Part shown: positions 11,461 to 23,484 of the stretch, piece after piece | Position numbering within the stretch: the first letter of the stretch is position 1 | Layout: every line of letters begins with the position of its first letter | Source: Microvelia longipes | Lineage: Eukaryota; Arthropoda; Insecta; Hemiptera; Veliidae | Assembly (NCBI GenBank): GCA_018340805.1 | Contig: JACMZG010000008.1 | Span: 20,279,820-20,343,819, forward strand | Length of the DNA stretch: 64,000 nucleotides | Direction: 5' to 3' | Made by a program: the position numbers and the translations under genes | Notes under the pieces: model-generated | What the model was told of the DNA's origin: nothing | The model's input: the letters and a program-made list of their open reading frames with translations, nothing else | Databases searched by the model: none

Positions 11461-12774
11461 CCTATAAAATATCTGAGAAACCCTTATAATGCTTGCAAAG
11501 CAAGCACTTTGACGGATTTTTTTCATAGCATTTTAGTTTTAAAATTGAACCACAAAACCCAAATTTTATAAAAATCTGCCTCTAACTTTTAAATCCCAAT
11601 CTGATTTAAGCCTAGTCTGCTAAAGCCTTTAAAGACGAAATTAGCTTAAGACCTATTAAGATTTTTAAGATATTTGATTCATAAAGAGTATTACTTAAGA
11701 TACTTAATTTTTACTTAAGATCAGTTGGCTAGAAGCTAAAACTAACCAATTCTCATATATTGCAATATAAACTTATTTATACGTCACGCAATTAAAAATA
11801 AGCTCAGATATTAATTTCTAAGCTAACTAAGAAAACTACTTTAAATCTAAATTTAAAAACAATACGCTTTTAGCATTTTCTATAAGTACTTTTTAGCTTC
11901 AAACAAAATGTAAATTTGCTCAAAGCTAATTCGCTAAAAAGCAGCTAATTTTAGCTGCTTTGGCTAAAATAAAGCTTAAGAAGATTTTCAATTATTAATA
12001 AAAACTTTAAAGTTAATACTATTTTAGTGAAGGGATAAGAAATGTAAGAGAAACAATTTGGTTATTGCACTCAGACGGGGGGGCCTGCACCCCTAAATTT
12101 TTTAAAATATTTGTTTACTAAAAAATATAATATTTAAGACTTACTTGTGTAAATAAGAATTCGTAATTGCTTTCACCGTATGATATTGGAAGTAGTTACG
12201 CCACTCGAGAAGGTTTACGATTACGACACTGGGTTGTTAGACGTCGTGAGATCGGGTCGGTGACTGGCCAGATTACCGGACTACCCTACGAGAGGTGTAG
12301 GGAGGGGTGTCATCCAAGAAGTAGGGAGCTATACCTACAAACTTTATACTCCTTAACACCAATCCTTTGTATAAAGCTCCATACAATACAAATCTCATAC
12401 AAAAATACTTTAATTGATCCTTCGTTGAGAATACCTATTAGGTGTTCGCTTTTATTTTTCTTAAACAAGTCATTCATTGACACGATGAATAACTCAGAAT
12501 GAATAACTTCTGTTGTCTTATTTCCTGACTTGACAACTTCCTCTAATGTCAATAAGTGTTAACCCTTTATGTCCAATTTTCTATGCCAGGAAAACTTGCC
12601 CACCGTGTTTTAAAATATATTGCCTCAAAGAGCGTAATAACATTAAACTATTATTAATGTAAAAATACGTTTAAATGGCAATTTTAATATATACATATTT
12701 AGAAAAAAGAAGCATCATTAAGCCTAAGCCGAGGTTACCATTAAGGTTTGTAAGGCTTAATTTATTGCTTAATA
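11461..12774. other. Spacer with small hairpins and one GC-richer patch
   Basis: Hairpins are visible at about 11492-11505 (GCTTGC/GCAAGC) and 11941-11961 (GCAGCTAA/TTAGCTGC). A GC-richer patch at about 12190-12330 opens a 111-codon frame but matches no family I know and is not framed by convincing splice sites. Confidence 0.35.
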
Positions 12775-13110
12775 GTTATCAAATAATACTTTCATATTAT
12801 TTTTATTTGAATTTACTTTTAAAATTTGATTATTTTATTTTATAAATTATATTATATGTTTATTTGGTACTAATTTTATTTTAATTATTATACTCTCTCA
12901 CGCACAATAACAAAATATTGCCAATTTTTTTTCTCATACTTTATTACTTTCCTATTATATTTTAGCATTTCTTATTATTTAAATTTACTTTTTATATTTG
13001 TTTGTTTTATATTTAGGTTATATTATTTATTTATATTTATATTTTTATTACAATACTCTCTCACAATTATAAAGTAAATATAGCCAATTTTCTTTATATC
13101 TCAATACAGT
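12775..13110. repeat. Direct duplication, ~165-bp units
   Basis: TACTCTCTCACGCACAATAA followed by a TGCCAATTTTTTTTCTCATA block near 12890-12945 recurs as TACTCTCTCACAATTATAAA and AGCCAATTTTCTTTATATCT near 13050-13105. Similar AT-rich sequence precedes both. Only two copies are seen. Confidence 0.5.
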
Positions 13111-13455
13111 TATCTGCATCTTGTTCATGATTCATTATAAATTTTTTTATAATTTTATGTTCATAAATTTATTTTAAAAATTGTCACTAAATAAATTTAA
13201 ATTTAGAAGAATTGTAATAATTGTAATTTTTGTTGTTCTCTGGTAATTCGATGGAAAAATTTGAAGAGAACATTGTAAATAGCTGCGAATTTCTAAAAAG
13301 ACAAGTGTAATTTATCAGAATAGGATAAGTATAACCAAACTCATGAAATTCTCAAAAAATATCATTTTTGCAAGTTTAGCGAATTTATTTAAACAATCTA
13401 TACTTTTAGCGATTTCCTTTGGGAAAAATTCGCTAATGGGATAGGCGTCATGGCG

Positions 13456-13732
<277 letters not shown>

Positions 13733-13929
13733 CTAGAAACTTTTGTAACAACTCTATCTTTCGAACGGATTAATATTTATTAACCAAGCTTGGTGCAAAA
13801 TCAACCTTTGGGAGGACACGAACCCTATTGAAAACAGGTTTTTTGTGACGTCATTAACCCGGTTTGCTGAGTCAGCAAAATTTCAAAAAATCAGCAAAAT
13901 TCAGGGTTAATATTTTTTGCCGCGAAAAA

Positions 13930-14633
13930 GGTCAATATTTATGTTTTTTGAGACGCTGAATCGAATGAAACCGATCCGAAGTCGATACGCAACAACTCTA
14001 AGTGACCTAAAAATCGAAAAAAACCATTGTAAATTACCAAAAACCAAAATTTTAGGTCGATAAAAATAAATTTCGAGTAGGGTGTCGTTTTCTATGTAAT
14101 TTTGGGCGCTGAATCGATGAAACCGGTCCGAAGACGATACGACCACTTTAAAGTTACCAAAAATTCGAAAAACCACAAAAAATATAGAAAACCAACATTA
14201 CGGTCGTTGAAAATTAATTTCGAGTAGGGTGTCGTTTTCAATGTTTTTTGGGCCTCTGAGTTGAATGGCAGTGGTCCGGAGTCAATACGACCACTCAAAC
14301 TCAGGGTACCTGGGTTCACATCCTGGAAGGGTCGATAATTTTTTATCGTTTTTTTTTTTTACTAAATATAAGTTTACAATTAGAAATAATTCTGGCGCGG
14401 TGGTCCGCATGTCGGGCGAATTTCCTTTGGATGCGAGCTCTCAAACCCAGAGTACCTGGGTTCATATCCAGTAGGGACAATAATTTTTATCGTTTTTTTA
14501 CCTAATATAAGTTTACAACTAAAAATAATTCTGGCGCGGTGGTCCGCATGTCGGGCGAATTTCCTTTGGATGCGTGTTTCCGTGTTTTTACATTATATAA
14601 GTTTACAACTAGTAAATAAATAATTCCGGCGCG
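13930..14633 (+). repeat. Tandem array of tRNA-like (SINE-head) units
   Basis: Related units start near 13955, 14108, 14255, 14391 and 14530, spaced 136-153 bp. Later units carry TGGCGCGGTGGTCCGC, close to a polymerase III A box, and about 65 bp on CTGGGTTCATATCCAG, close to a B box and T arm (14456-14471; also CTGGGTTCACATCC at about 14310). Each unit ends in TTTATCG and a T run. The early units (13955, 14108) are diverged and lack a good B box. A tRNA-derived SINE that duplicated in tandem fits best. Confidence 0.6.
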
Positions 14634-15132
14634 GTGGTCCGCTGTCGGCGAATTTCATTAGAATGCGTGTTTCCGTGCTAAACAACCATTTCTTGCTTAT
14701 GCAAGAACCATGCCAATTGCGTGGTTCCGGTTCATGCTTTAGAACCTAAGCAGTTACTCAATTGTCAAGCACTGTTCGTAACTCATTTTGTCTGTATTTT
14801 CCAAAGGAAATGCGCTAAAACCTTTAAAGATAACTGACTAAGCTTAAAGATAAGTAACTAATCTTTAAACTAGTGCAAATAATAGTGCGTACTTCTAATT
14901 GTAGAGGCATAGTTTTGTACAACAACTGGATGATTATGCGCATTTCCTTTGGAAAATACAGACAAAATGAGTTACGAGCAGTGCTTGACAATTGAGTAAC
15001 TGCTTAGGTTCTAAAGCATGAACCGGAACCACGCAATGGGCATGGTTCTTGCATAAGCAAGAAATGGGTTGTTTAGCACGGAAACACGCATTCTAAATGA
15101 AATTCGCCCGACAGCGGACCACCGCGCCGGAA
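14634..15132. mobile_element. Foldback element with ~185-bp arms (family H)
   Basis: 14634-14815 and 14938-15132 are inverted copies with a few indels, separated by 122 bp of AT-rich loop. The outer ends read TTCCGGCGCGGTGGTCCGC, the same A-box-like head as the tandem units just upstream, so the arms look like SINE heads in head-out orientation. Both arms contain TTTCCTTTGGAAAATAC at the inner end. A diverged half copy lies at about 16820-17010 and a short piece at about 57385-57440. No coding capacity. Confidence 0.75.
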
Positions 15133-15370
15133 TTTTTACAATTATTACAGGGTTTTTGCAAGCGTTACAACTTAAGTTGTAGTCATCAAATTTTAATAAT
15201 AAAAATCCTTATTGGAAATTTTGTCCGCTACAAAAATGTTTTTTACACAACTAACAAGAATCCATTTATTTAAAGGAAACCAGATTTTGTTAGATTTTCT
15301 AACTCTGTAGCGTGTGCATTTATATAAACTGCTAAACTTTACACGGGCAGACAGACAGGTATCTCTTAAG

Positions 15371-15441
<71 letters not shown>

Positions 15442-15462
15442 ATATATTATATTATATATTGT
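15371..15462. repeat. TA-dinucleotide microsatellite
   Basis: (TA)n with TTAT phase breaks, directly upstream of the CTGACGA...GAAAC motif at 15480. Confidence 0.9.
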
Positions 15463-15469
15463 CTTCTTT

Positions 15470-15560
15470 CTTCTCTTGCCTGACGAAGTTGTTATACTAC
15501 GAAACGTTGCAAATATACGAAGTTTTTACTGTCATTCTTATCCATCTGTTTTTATCGTTA
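15470..15560 (+). repeat. Hammerhead-core-like terminal sequence (Penelope-like end?)
   Basis: CTGACGA at 15480-15486 and GAAACG at 15501 are separated by 14 nt that can form a four-pair stem (GTTGT with ACTAC, one mismatch). This resembles family B (2107-2137) in layout and sequence, including one extra base between the CTGANGA box and the stem. Such motifs are known from the terminal repeats of Penelope-like retroelements. No reverse transcriptase is nearby, so only an end fragment would remain. Confidence 0.4.
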
Positions 15561-15571
15561 ATTATATTAAC

Positions 15572-15618
<47 letters not shown>

Positions 15619-15630
15619 TAATATATATGT
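15572..15630. repeat. TA-dinucleotide microsatellite
   Basis: Short (TA)n tract with ATA phase breaks, followed by a GT-rich stretch at 15649-15690. Confidence 0.9.
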
Positions 15631-16819
15631 TATTATGGGGTCATGGAAATGTGTGTATGTGTGTGTGTATGTTTGTTTGTACGAGATTTTTGTGTCCTAA
15701 ACGTTTCTATGGGACACAATAACTTTCGAGGCCGCAGGCCTCTTTATTAAAATAACACTATGTATGTAAGGTTTATTTTATTAATAATAAGGTCAGTATT
15801 AAAAATAAGTATAGTTATAAAACAAATGTTTTTATTTCATAATTATTTGTGATAAAATAAGCTATTTTATAACAATTAATTTAAATAGTGTTTAATTTTT
15901 TTAATGCTACTTTTCCCTTCTTGTATATTTTTATTAAATAATTCATTATTTGAGAAATGCAGTAAAACAGTTAATTTACTGTTTATTAAAAGCAGATACG
16001 TAACAAATTTTCTTAGCAGCACAAAAACTTACGTGAATGTATCATTATAAATAAATAAATGGTTTATTTACACTATTATAAAAACATTTTTGAGCAGAAT
16101 AATACAATAAAAAAGTGTAAAATAGGATGGACTCTAAGTTTTCTTAGTTCTTCCGTCCATCCTTAAATATGGGAGAAAGAAAAACAGAAATTTAATAAAT
16201 ACAAAATATGTTTTTTAAATAAAAAAAAAGAGTGAGAGTAGAGAATTAAAACACATGCATGGGTGTATTTATATCATATATATTATACATGTATTTATAT
16301 CATTATACATGCTTAGTGGTGTTAATTTAACATCTTAAGTAGAGTATACTGGTCTCTCAAAACTTGTTAAATGCAAAATTATAAATTACAGTAAAGTGCT
16401 ACTTTTCCTATATACCTAAGATATAAATGAGAAAAATAAAAAAATGTTTGTTTAGACCCAATTGTCAAATTAATATTAAAATACTCTTTAATAAACTACC
16501 GAAATCTAGGGAGTTTTAGCTTTGGACTCGCATCAATCATTTTCAGGTTGTAATGATTTCCCAAATTCTAAGGTGTTATGACTTCAGACTCGCTTCTTTA
16601 GGTCTCAGAATGTAATATTAATTTGAACTCGCTACGTTCAAGCTAAAAATTGTGAGGTAATCAATCAAATTTATGCCTAATTTTTTGTTATATATTAAAT
16701 AACCTAAGCAATAGCGTCAAAACTTGTTCTTTAATTTTTTCGATTTTGTTTATAAAGAAAATGCTATAAGTTAGCATAAACTCAGCTTTTATGGCTGCTA
16801 ATAATGCTGTGCTGTGTAG
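15631..16819. other. AT-rich spacer with a family A-related block
   Basis: About 16510-16640 carries TTATGACTTCAGACTCGCTTC, CTCAGAATGTAATATTA and GAACTCGCTACGTTCAAGC, like the long family A copies at 25.5 and 48.0 kb. A TATATACCTAAGATATAAATG end motif near 16410 is also of that family. Nothing else is recognised. Confidence 0.45.
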
Positions 16820-17010
16820 TGTATAATCTATGGGACAAATATGCGCATTTTCTTTGAAACATTTGAAAAAAACTAAATAAGAAGTTGTTACGCTACAGTT
16901 TATAAAATATATATCGAAAAACTAAGCAAATATTAGATTTAAAGGCAAGAAAGCGCGAATTTCAAGGAAAATTCGCTCGGCTTGCTGACCTCTGCGCCAG
17001 AATTATTTAT
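16820..17010 (-). repeat. Diverged half copy of foldback family H
   Basis: ATATGCGCATTTTCTTTGAA at about 16839 and GCGCGAATTTCAAGGAAAAT through CTGACCTCTGCGCCAGAATT at about 16953-17006 follow the order of the right arm of the 14634-15132 element, with many substitutions. Confidence 0.5.
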
Positions 17011-17900
17011 TTTGACTATTATGTTAACAAATGTATTTAATGGCTGTGATATAATTTGAATTTTTCCTGACCCTAAAATTTATTTTATTAATTTTTAATA
17101 AATTAATAAAGGAGGGGGGCGACAAATTTGGGGGATGCCCCCTTGGTTACGTTACAGGATCTTTTGGTAGATACAAGTATGAGGGACATATAATATAGTA
17201 CAGTTAAGTAGAGGATGAAAGTGAACAGTGCTGCCACCTAGTAGAGAACAATACAACTACATTGTAATAATTTTTTTAATAACTTACTATAACCCTACCC
17301 TAACAATGTAAAGTTTTGATTTCATTGAACGTTTATTGTTCAAAACGAACGAATTTTATTGTTTTCAAAACGTTTCAGTGACGAATTTTATGTCAATAGA
17401 CATGCCCTAATGTTGGTATCAATGAATGACAATAAGGTTAATAATATCCATGGAATAAAAAAATACTTACATAATATCCCCCTTGTTTCAGTAACAGCAG
17501 ATGTTTCAATAAAAGTTTATCGACATAAACACTCTCTCATTAAGTAAAATTACATTTGGGTTTCTTATTACTTTGAAACAATCAATATACATTTTTAGCA
17601 ATATTAACCAGCATATTAAATACTTATAGGATCATCAGAATTTTTCTTAGAGGAACCTAAATCCCACATTTTTAGAGATTTATTACAGAACCGTTCCCTT
17701 TAAGTGAACTTTTCTTGAAAACTGTGCAACAACTGTTAAAGGAGAGCAGTTTTCCTTGATAAAGTCGGATTTTCACAAAAAAGAAACCTGTCTAGTTTAT
17801 GATTTAGGATGCAACTTTAGAATAAGACTCTTTCCAGTTTATTCACATTATTCATCAAGTTATTTCATACTAAACTACGCTAAATTCATCTTCAGTGCTC
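17011..17900. other. Intergenic, nothing recognised
   Basis: One 62-codon plus-strand frame (17359-17547) has no recognisable motif. A G run at about 17112 and AT-rich sequence otherwise. Confidence 0.4.
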
Positions 17901-17929
17901 TGAACTCACATTCCTCGTCCTCAGAATAT

Positions 17930-18290
17930 TGAAATCCATATCTGTTGGTTTTATATATGTGTACTAAATATCAATAAATTGATCGAAACTCTTTTTGCTT
18001 TTTATGATTTTTTGCCAAATCATTATTTTTGCTTAATGACATCATAAGAAAATAATTTCCTAATAGCTCAACTAGAACTAAAGATTGATTTTTGTATTAA
18101 GTTCCTACTCTCTAGTACAAGCACTATTTCTCCAGTAATCATAGACAATGATAAGATACACACGCAGAACTTGGTAAAAAATACTAAGGGGGTCTTGAAA
18201 ATCCTGAAACAGATAATTCATGTGATTCTCAAACACAATACTTTTTGTATTACTAGAGTATTAATGAGGATAAGTAACTAAAATGCTAAG
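17930..18290 (+). repeat. Dispersed repeat family A copy
   Basis: Matches the 25.9-26.3 kb copy in order: the AATGACATCATAAGAAAATA region, GATTGATTTTTGTATTAAGT, ACACGCAGAACTTGGT, CTAAGGGGGTCTTGAAAATC, CTGAAACAGATAATTC and ATTAATGAGGATAAGTAACT. The terminal CTATATACCTACGG motif is degenerate. Confidence 0.65.
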
Positions 18291-18360
18291 TACTATAGAA
18301 TAGTTTTTTTTTACATTTACAAGGATAAAACAAGATGGCTGTGCCCATAGGAAAATTTAA

Positions 18361-19508
18361 ACTAACTTCCTACATGACATTAAAAATCCAGTAATTTTTA
18401 ATTATGTGATTGACAACATAAAAATGACTTCTGTTGAAAAAATTAAAGATCTGGGTATAATATTTTATTCAAATTTGACTTTCAACTATCATATTGATTA
18501 TATTATCAGTAAATCATTAAAGATGTTAGGTTTTATTAGTCGCAACAGTTCCTCTTTCAAAAATATTTCTAGTTTTAAGATTCTTTTCATGTCTTTAGTT
18601 AGACAGATCCTAGAGTATGCTTCAATAATTTGGTCCCCCTTTTATAATGTCCATATTCAACGGATTGAAAGGATTCAAAACAAATTCTTAAGAATAGCTA
18701 ACTACAGAATGGGAAAAACTATAGATCAGTTGTCATATCCATTTCTTCTGAATAATTTAAAATTAAACTCATTACGTGATAGACGCATTATATCTGACAG
18801 CCTTCCTGAGAAAATTAAAAGCTGGTAATATAGACTGTCCTGAATTACTGTCATTACTAAATTTTAGAGTACCTAATCACAGAACTAGATCACATTTTTT
18901 ATTTCAAATTATTAACTCTAATGTAGGGACTAATTATTTGCTTAACTCTCCTATAGTCCGAATTCAAAGAGAAGCTAATAGATATTTGCCTGAGGAAATT
19001 GATATGTTTTCATGTTCTTCATATAAAATAAAAAATATTTTTTCTTATTAATACATGTTTTTTTTATATAATTTTTCATTATAATAATAATAAGTTGATT
19101 TGTAGTATTTATTATTATTAGTTGATTTATATTATTTGTGGTTTTAATAGTTGTAATAGTTTATTTACTTATTTTTATTTGTTTATCTCTTATCTCTTTT
19201 ATTGTGTGATAGACAAAAAATTTTAATTTTAGTTGTGACAAGTTATATTTCAAATTATGATAATTGTGTGATATAAATAGTATTTATTAATTTAAATTAT
19301 GACAAGTTTTATTTCAAGTCATGATATTGTTTTTGTACTTCAAGATTTTTATTTAATTATTCATTGTTATTGTTTGTTGTTTTGCAATACTTTTTTTAAA
19401 AAAAATAATTCTGTTTATTCTTTTATATAAATATTTTGTAACTTTCCTTTTAAAATGTAATATTTTTTGTATGGTCTTAGACTGTAAAATTAATAAAATA
19501 AATAAATA
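18361..19508 (+). mobile_element. 5'-truncated Jockey-like LINE, 3' end
   Basis: The frame from about 18361 shows the C-terminal part of a non-LTR reverse transcriptase: EKIKDLGIIFYSNLTFNYHI, SKSLKMLGFISRNSS, LVRQILEYASIIWSP and IERIQNKFLRI. A frameshift near 18790-18820 moves to the +1 frame, which continues with NIDCPELLSLLNFRVPNHRT and YLLNSPIVRIQREANRYLP up to a stop at 19049-19051. This is the usual ending of such ORF2 proteins. An AT-rich 3' UTR follows, and the element ends with TAATAAAATAAATAAATA at about 19508. Endonuclease and catalytic RT motifs are missing, so the copy is dead. A Jockey/CR1-group assignment rests on the motif pattern only. Confidence 0.85.
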
Positions 19509-19737
19509 GACATGTGGGAAAGAAATTTAATTTGTTTTACAACTTGGTTTGTACTTTAACCTGACTATAACCACATGGGCAGTTGTTAAATTATGATTAT
19601 TTACCAAGCAAATATAAGTTAATTAAGAAGTTCTTAAGTTAATAATTAAATAGTAAAGACTGTGTTCACAAACAGTAAACTGGATTATCATTATTTGTAT
19701 TATTCTACAATGTGTGTCCAATAGAAAAAATCAAATC

Positions 19738-19862
19738 AGTAAACTATATTTACAAAGCCGACTTTCTCAATGTATTCAGGATTAATATTTTCTACCATCT
19801 TTGCTTTACAACAACATTATGGTTATTAAAAGTCGAAAGCCAGCTTTGTAAATATAGTTTAC
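19738..19862. repeat. Short foldback with 29-bp arms
   Basis: AGTAAACTATATTTACAAAG...GACTTTC (19738-19766) and GAAAGCCAGCTTTGTAAATA...ACT (19834-19862) are inverted copies with one mismatch. GTCGAAAGCCAGCTTTGT resembles the GTTAAAAGCTGGCTTTGT block of the foldback at 63.7-64.0 kb. Confidence 0.6.
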
Positions 19863-19916
19863 TCTTAGTGGAGACCTCATTTTGTGTATAATGTAGAGTT
19901 TATTGACTAGTTTTTA

Positions 19917-20380
19917 GGGAGTAAAGAAGCACTTTTCAATCCCAGAAAGAAAAATTTTACTTTTTCTCCCTTGGGAGTAAAAAGTGTTACCTATTATTGG
20001 AGTTTGAGCCACTGCTGTCCATTTCTATGGGAGTGGTATCCTATACATTTATAAAGTGAATTTATCAAGTTGTGCAACTCTTTTCCGGGGGCGGAACCCC
20101 AAAAATGTATCAGGGTGGCAGCACTCCCAAAATTTCTATATTTTTTTTTATTCTAAACAAATCTAGAATAAAATATAACAAAATAAGAATAAAACGTTAT
20201 TTAAATTACGTCAATGTGTGAAGATAAAATCTTGTATGCACCTTGGGAGTAAAATGCTATTTTCCCCTAATAAATAAAAGTGAAATCCTTTGGTTCCCTC
20301 GGCTTTCACCATAGGAACAAACTAAATGCTCAAGGAAATAATAGTATTCTTTACTCCCTTGGTGCATAAATAACTATTAT
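19917..20380. mobile_element. Probable MITE with GGGAGTAAA-type inverted ends
   Basis: GGGAGTAAAGAAGCACTTTT at about 19918 is mirrored by TATTCTTTACTCCCTTGGTG at about 20347-20366. Inner copies of CTTGGGAGTAAAA lie at about 19970 and 20243. The GCACCTTGGGAGTAAAATGC arm at about 20239 pairs with the right end. The interior has no open frame. The boundaries are my estimate. Confidence 0.45.
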
Positions 20381-21418
20381 CCTTGGTAAAACTCATATGA
20401 CAGTGATTTAAAAAAAACTGTTAAATAATTGATAATAAAAGAAGAATATAATCAATTAAATAAAACTGCTAAATAAATAAATTAAATTAAATTTTAAATA
20501 TCTTTTTTTATATTATTATATATATTTAAAAATTTTAAATTAAATTAATAAAACTATTATACTAATAATAATCAATTAGATATAATCTGGGTAGAAGAAT
20601 AAAGAGCACACTATTATAAACAAATATCATTTTATTATTAATATATAACTAATTTTAATTAAATAATTATATTACAGCACTATTAGTTCACAATAAATTA
20701 TCAATCCATATTTACACATACATATAAAGCCTAGAGACAGCAGTTCAACAAGACATCAGCTAATTATTATTAGATTGTTTTTTATACTCTTTTGGAATTG
20801 ATGTTTATAAAAATACAAACCAAAAATAAAACATCATATTGATGAATTTAATAAAAAAAATATTTTTCAAATAGTGGGTTTAATTTAGTTTCAATAGAAA
20901 AAGCTTAAATTGTGCAGAATAGAGTGTTTGCAATAATCTTTTTTTTTTAATTAATATGATAGAATATGTTTAAAAAATATGATAAATTGCCTCCTAATTT
21001 TTATATTGTGGCAACAAGCAATTAAAAATGGGTAGAGGCTAGAGGGGGAATAGATGAGAGTGGGGAGAAAACTGGACTTGGGAACTGACAAGAGTTATAA
21101 AAAACTATAAATCATACATGACTTGGGTATGCAATACTGTTTTGTATCAGGTATCATCAAACAAAACATCAAACAAAGACCCTATTTTCTGCTAAAATCT
21201 ATTTCAGCGAATTTCCAAAGGAAAAATGAGTTTTAAATGTATACTTTGTTTTTAGCCAATTTTCATATTTTTTGGCTATACTTTGTGAAATGATTATTTA
21301 TCTACCCCTTGCCTTGTAAGTTTTATATTCAGTTTTGTAAACAAACGCTGTAAAGGCTTTTTTCTCCCTAGCATACCTTACAGTGAGTTACACTGCATAG
21401 ATAAAGCAATAAAATATT
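20381..21418. other. AT-rich spacer, nothing recognised
   Basis: Long A/T stretches with no splice-bounded frame. GCGAATTTCCAAAGGAAAAA at about 21205 recalls the inner part of family H but is too short to assign. Confidence 0.4.
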
Positions 21419-21438
21419 GGTATATATATTAGATATAT

Positions 21439-21504
<66 letters not shown>
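21419..21504. repeat. TA-dinucleotide microsatellite
   Basis: (TA)n with several ATTA or TAAT phase breaks. Confidence 0.9.
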
Positions 21505-21510
<6 letters not shown>

Positions 21511-21817
21511 CTTAACATAGTAAGGAAGTGTGACTGAAAATAAGTTATAAAATGATTAAAACTTCATTAGACAAAAATTATATAATAGTTTTAATAGAAA
21601 AATAAAAAGTATTAATAATAGAAATAGTTGTAACTTAAGATGATAATAACAATAGTTTAAATAAATAAATAAAAAGTGCAATTAGAGACCAAATAAGTAC
21701 TTTAAGTAGGTGGACAGTAAATAGTCTTCAAATTTTAAGAATTGCAATCAAGTATAGTACTTAAGATTAAGTTAAGAGTTATTCCTATGTTAATAGTATA
21801 GGATTAAACAAAAAGTA

Positions 21818-22150
21818 AACCTAGCAGGATGGTCCAGTTGCTAAAGTCAAGGCCTCTTAATCATGAGATTTTTAGTTCAATGCCAGCCAAGAGTGGAGTC
21901 ATTTTCACTCTTGCCCCCTGCAGTAGGGAGGTCTTTGAGTCTGGCTACTTTAAGATTGGCAAACTTAGCCGAGGTTTTACCTTGATCTGCTGACATAAGT
22001 GGGCTCAATGGCTGTTAAATACGTAAGTATATCGACCCATGTCTCAGTTCACTTATGCTGGGGGATGTAGCTAAGGTTTGTGCTAAATAATTTCTTTCAG
22101 TGCATAAATGAGATCCTGGTATATGAACAGGGTTTTAACTCTAAGTGAAT
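21818..22150 (+). mobile_element. tRNA-Lys-derived SINE
   Basis: CTAGCAGGATGGTCCAGTTG at 21821 fits an A box. GCCTCTTAATCATGAG at 21852 is very like the anticodon arm of tRNA-Lys(CUU). TTTAGTTCAATGCCAGCC at 21871 is a degenerate B box and T arm. The body continues with GCTGACATAAGTGGGCTCAA at about 21990, similar to the body of the SINE at 63.15 kb. Mismatches in the arms exclude a working tRNA gene. The 3' limit is uncertain. Confidence 0.65.
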
Positions 22151-22269
22151 CCTTCTTCCCAAGTTTCCTTTTTAAATAATTTTAAGAAATTTTAGTAAAA
22201 AAATATGGCAAAAGATATCTGCCGGGGAGGATGTAAAAGAACCAAATTGGCATCACTCCAAGGAACTAA

Positions 22270-22440
22270 TGGACTATAGAGATTGGTAAATCTTGAAACA
22301 TAAATCTTATTATATAGTACAATATAGAGATTCAGGTTACTAGGGGCCACAGGAGCCCCTATAAAAATGTTTCAAGCCATGCATCTGCACCAGGTTTTAG
22401 TAGTACACTAATATCTCTATGGCTTCAATTTAAGAAGCAT
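22270..22440. repeat. Fragment of MITE-like family D
   Basis: ATAGAGATTCAGGTTACTAG...GGGGCC, AAATGTTTCAAGCC and CACTAATATCTCTATGG recall the parts of family D at 29.0-29.6 and 62.9-63.1 kb, strongly diverged. Confidence 0.35.
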
Positions 22441-23484
22441 TGTCAAATTAATCTCTAAAAGCTACTTAGGTGATTTATTTTAAACAAAATTGAAGTACAA
22501 TAAAAAAATTATCACTAGTACGTTGTGATAGTAAAAAAAAGGAATAATTAAGTCATTCTTGAAAGGAGGAACCTGATACTGGGGTAAAAAAAGAAAAAGG
22601 TAATTTTCTTGATCCAAATAGAACTCTGGGAAAAGATGTTTTATCTGTTGTGAATAAATTTAATATAAAAAAGCACATTAGCAAATAAAATTTTGCTATT
22701 CCAGCTATAATAAAATATGAAAATAAAAATTTTAGAATCATTCATTGACCTGGCCATTGAAGGCTGAATGGAATACTAACTGATTAAAAACTAATTTGGT
22801 TACCACCAGAGGACTTTAATAGCTGTCTACATCTTTAGACCCAGTATGACTAATCGCCATCTTTGTCTACCCGCAGTCTAATTCCTTCTTTTTATTGTGA
22901 CAGTAGTTATTTAATGGAAACTTCCTTAGATAGTTTCAGCTCAACTGCTTGACAAAGGATCTATTGACTTTCTCTAATTTACAAATAATACTATGTAAAA
23001 CTAAATACTCCCCTTTTTAATAAAAATCAACCAACTTAAATATTATGGAAGATACAGCTAACTAAATAGGGTCACATAATGAAAAAAGCTCAGTTTTCCT
23101 TCAAAAATTCACTAAAACACAGCATAATACTCAACTATAAGAAAATAACCATCTAAAGAAGTCATAACCATATAAAGAAATCATATCACTAATAATAATA
23201 AAAAATTTAAAGTTTTATAAATAATGTTGACTTTTTATTGATTTTATAAATTAAATTAATATCAAATAAATATTTTTAAAAATACAATTAAATACATCAG
23301 GCATCTGTTTAACCAACTTTCATGGTAAAGAAATGATAGTAATGAGGAAGAGGTTATAAATTACCATTAAGCAAGCAATGTTGTCGGGTCCTTTTTTCTA
23401 ACTTCCTAAGCTAAAACATAGAGTTCACTTTATAGAACACTATAGAATGTTTCAAATGTTAGAGGGATACTAACAGAACAGGAC
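22441..23484. other. Spacer, no gene supported
   Basis: A plus-strand stretch of 40 sense codons lies at about 22560-22690 (includes DPNRTLGKDVLSVVNKFNI). It lacks a clear start, splice context or family match and is left uncalled. Confidence 0.35.

Noticed and set aside
12167..12502. 111-codon plus-strand frame
   Set aside because: GC-richer patch only. The peptide is arginine-rich at first and then chance-like, with no recognised domain.
21818..21895. Functional tRNA-Lys gene
   Set aside because: The anticodon arm fits, but the T arm has a mismatched loop and there is no pairing acceptor stem.
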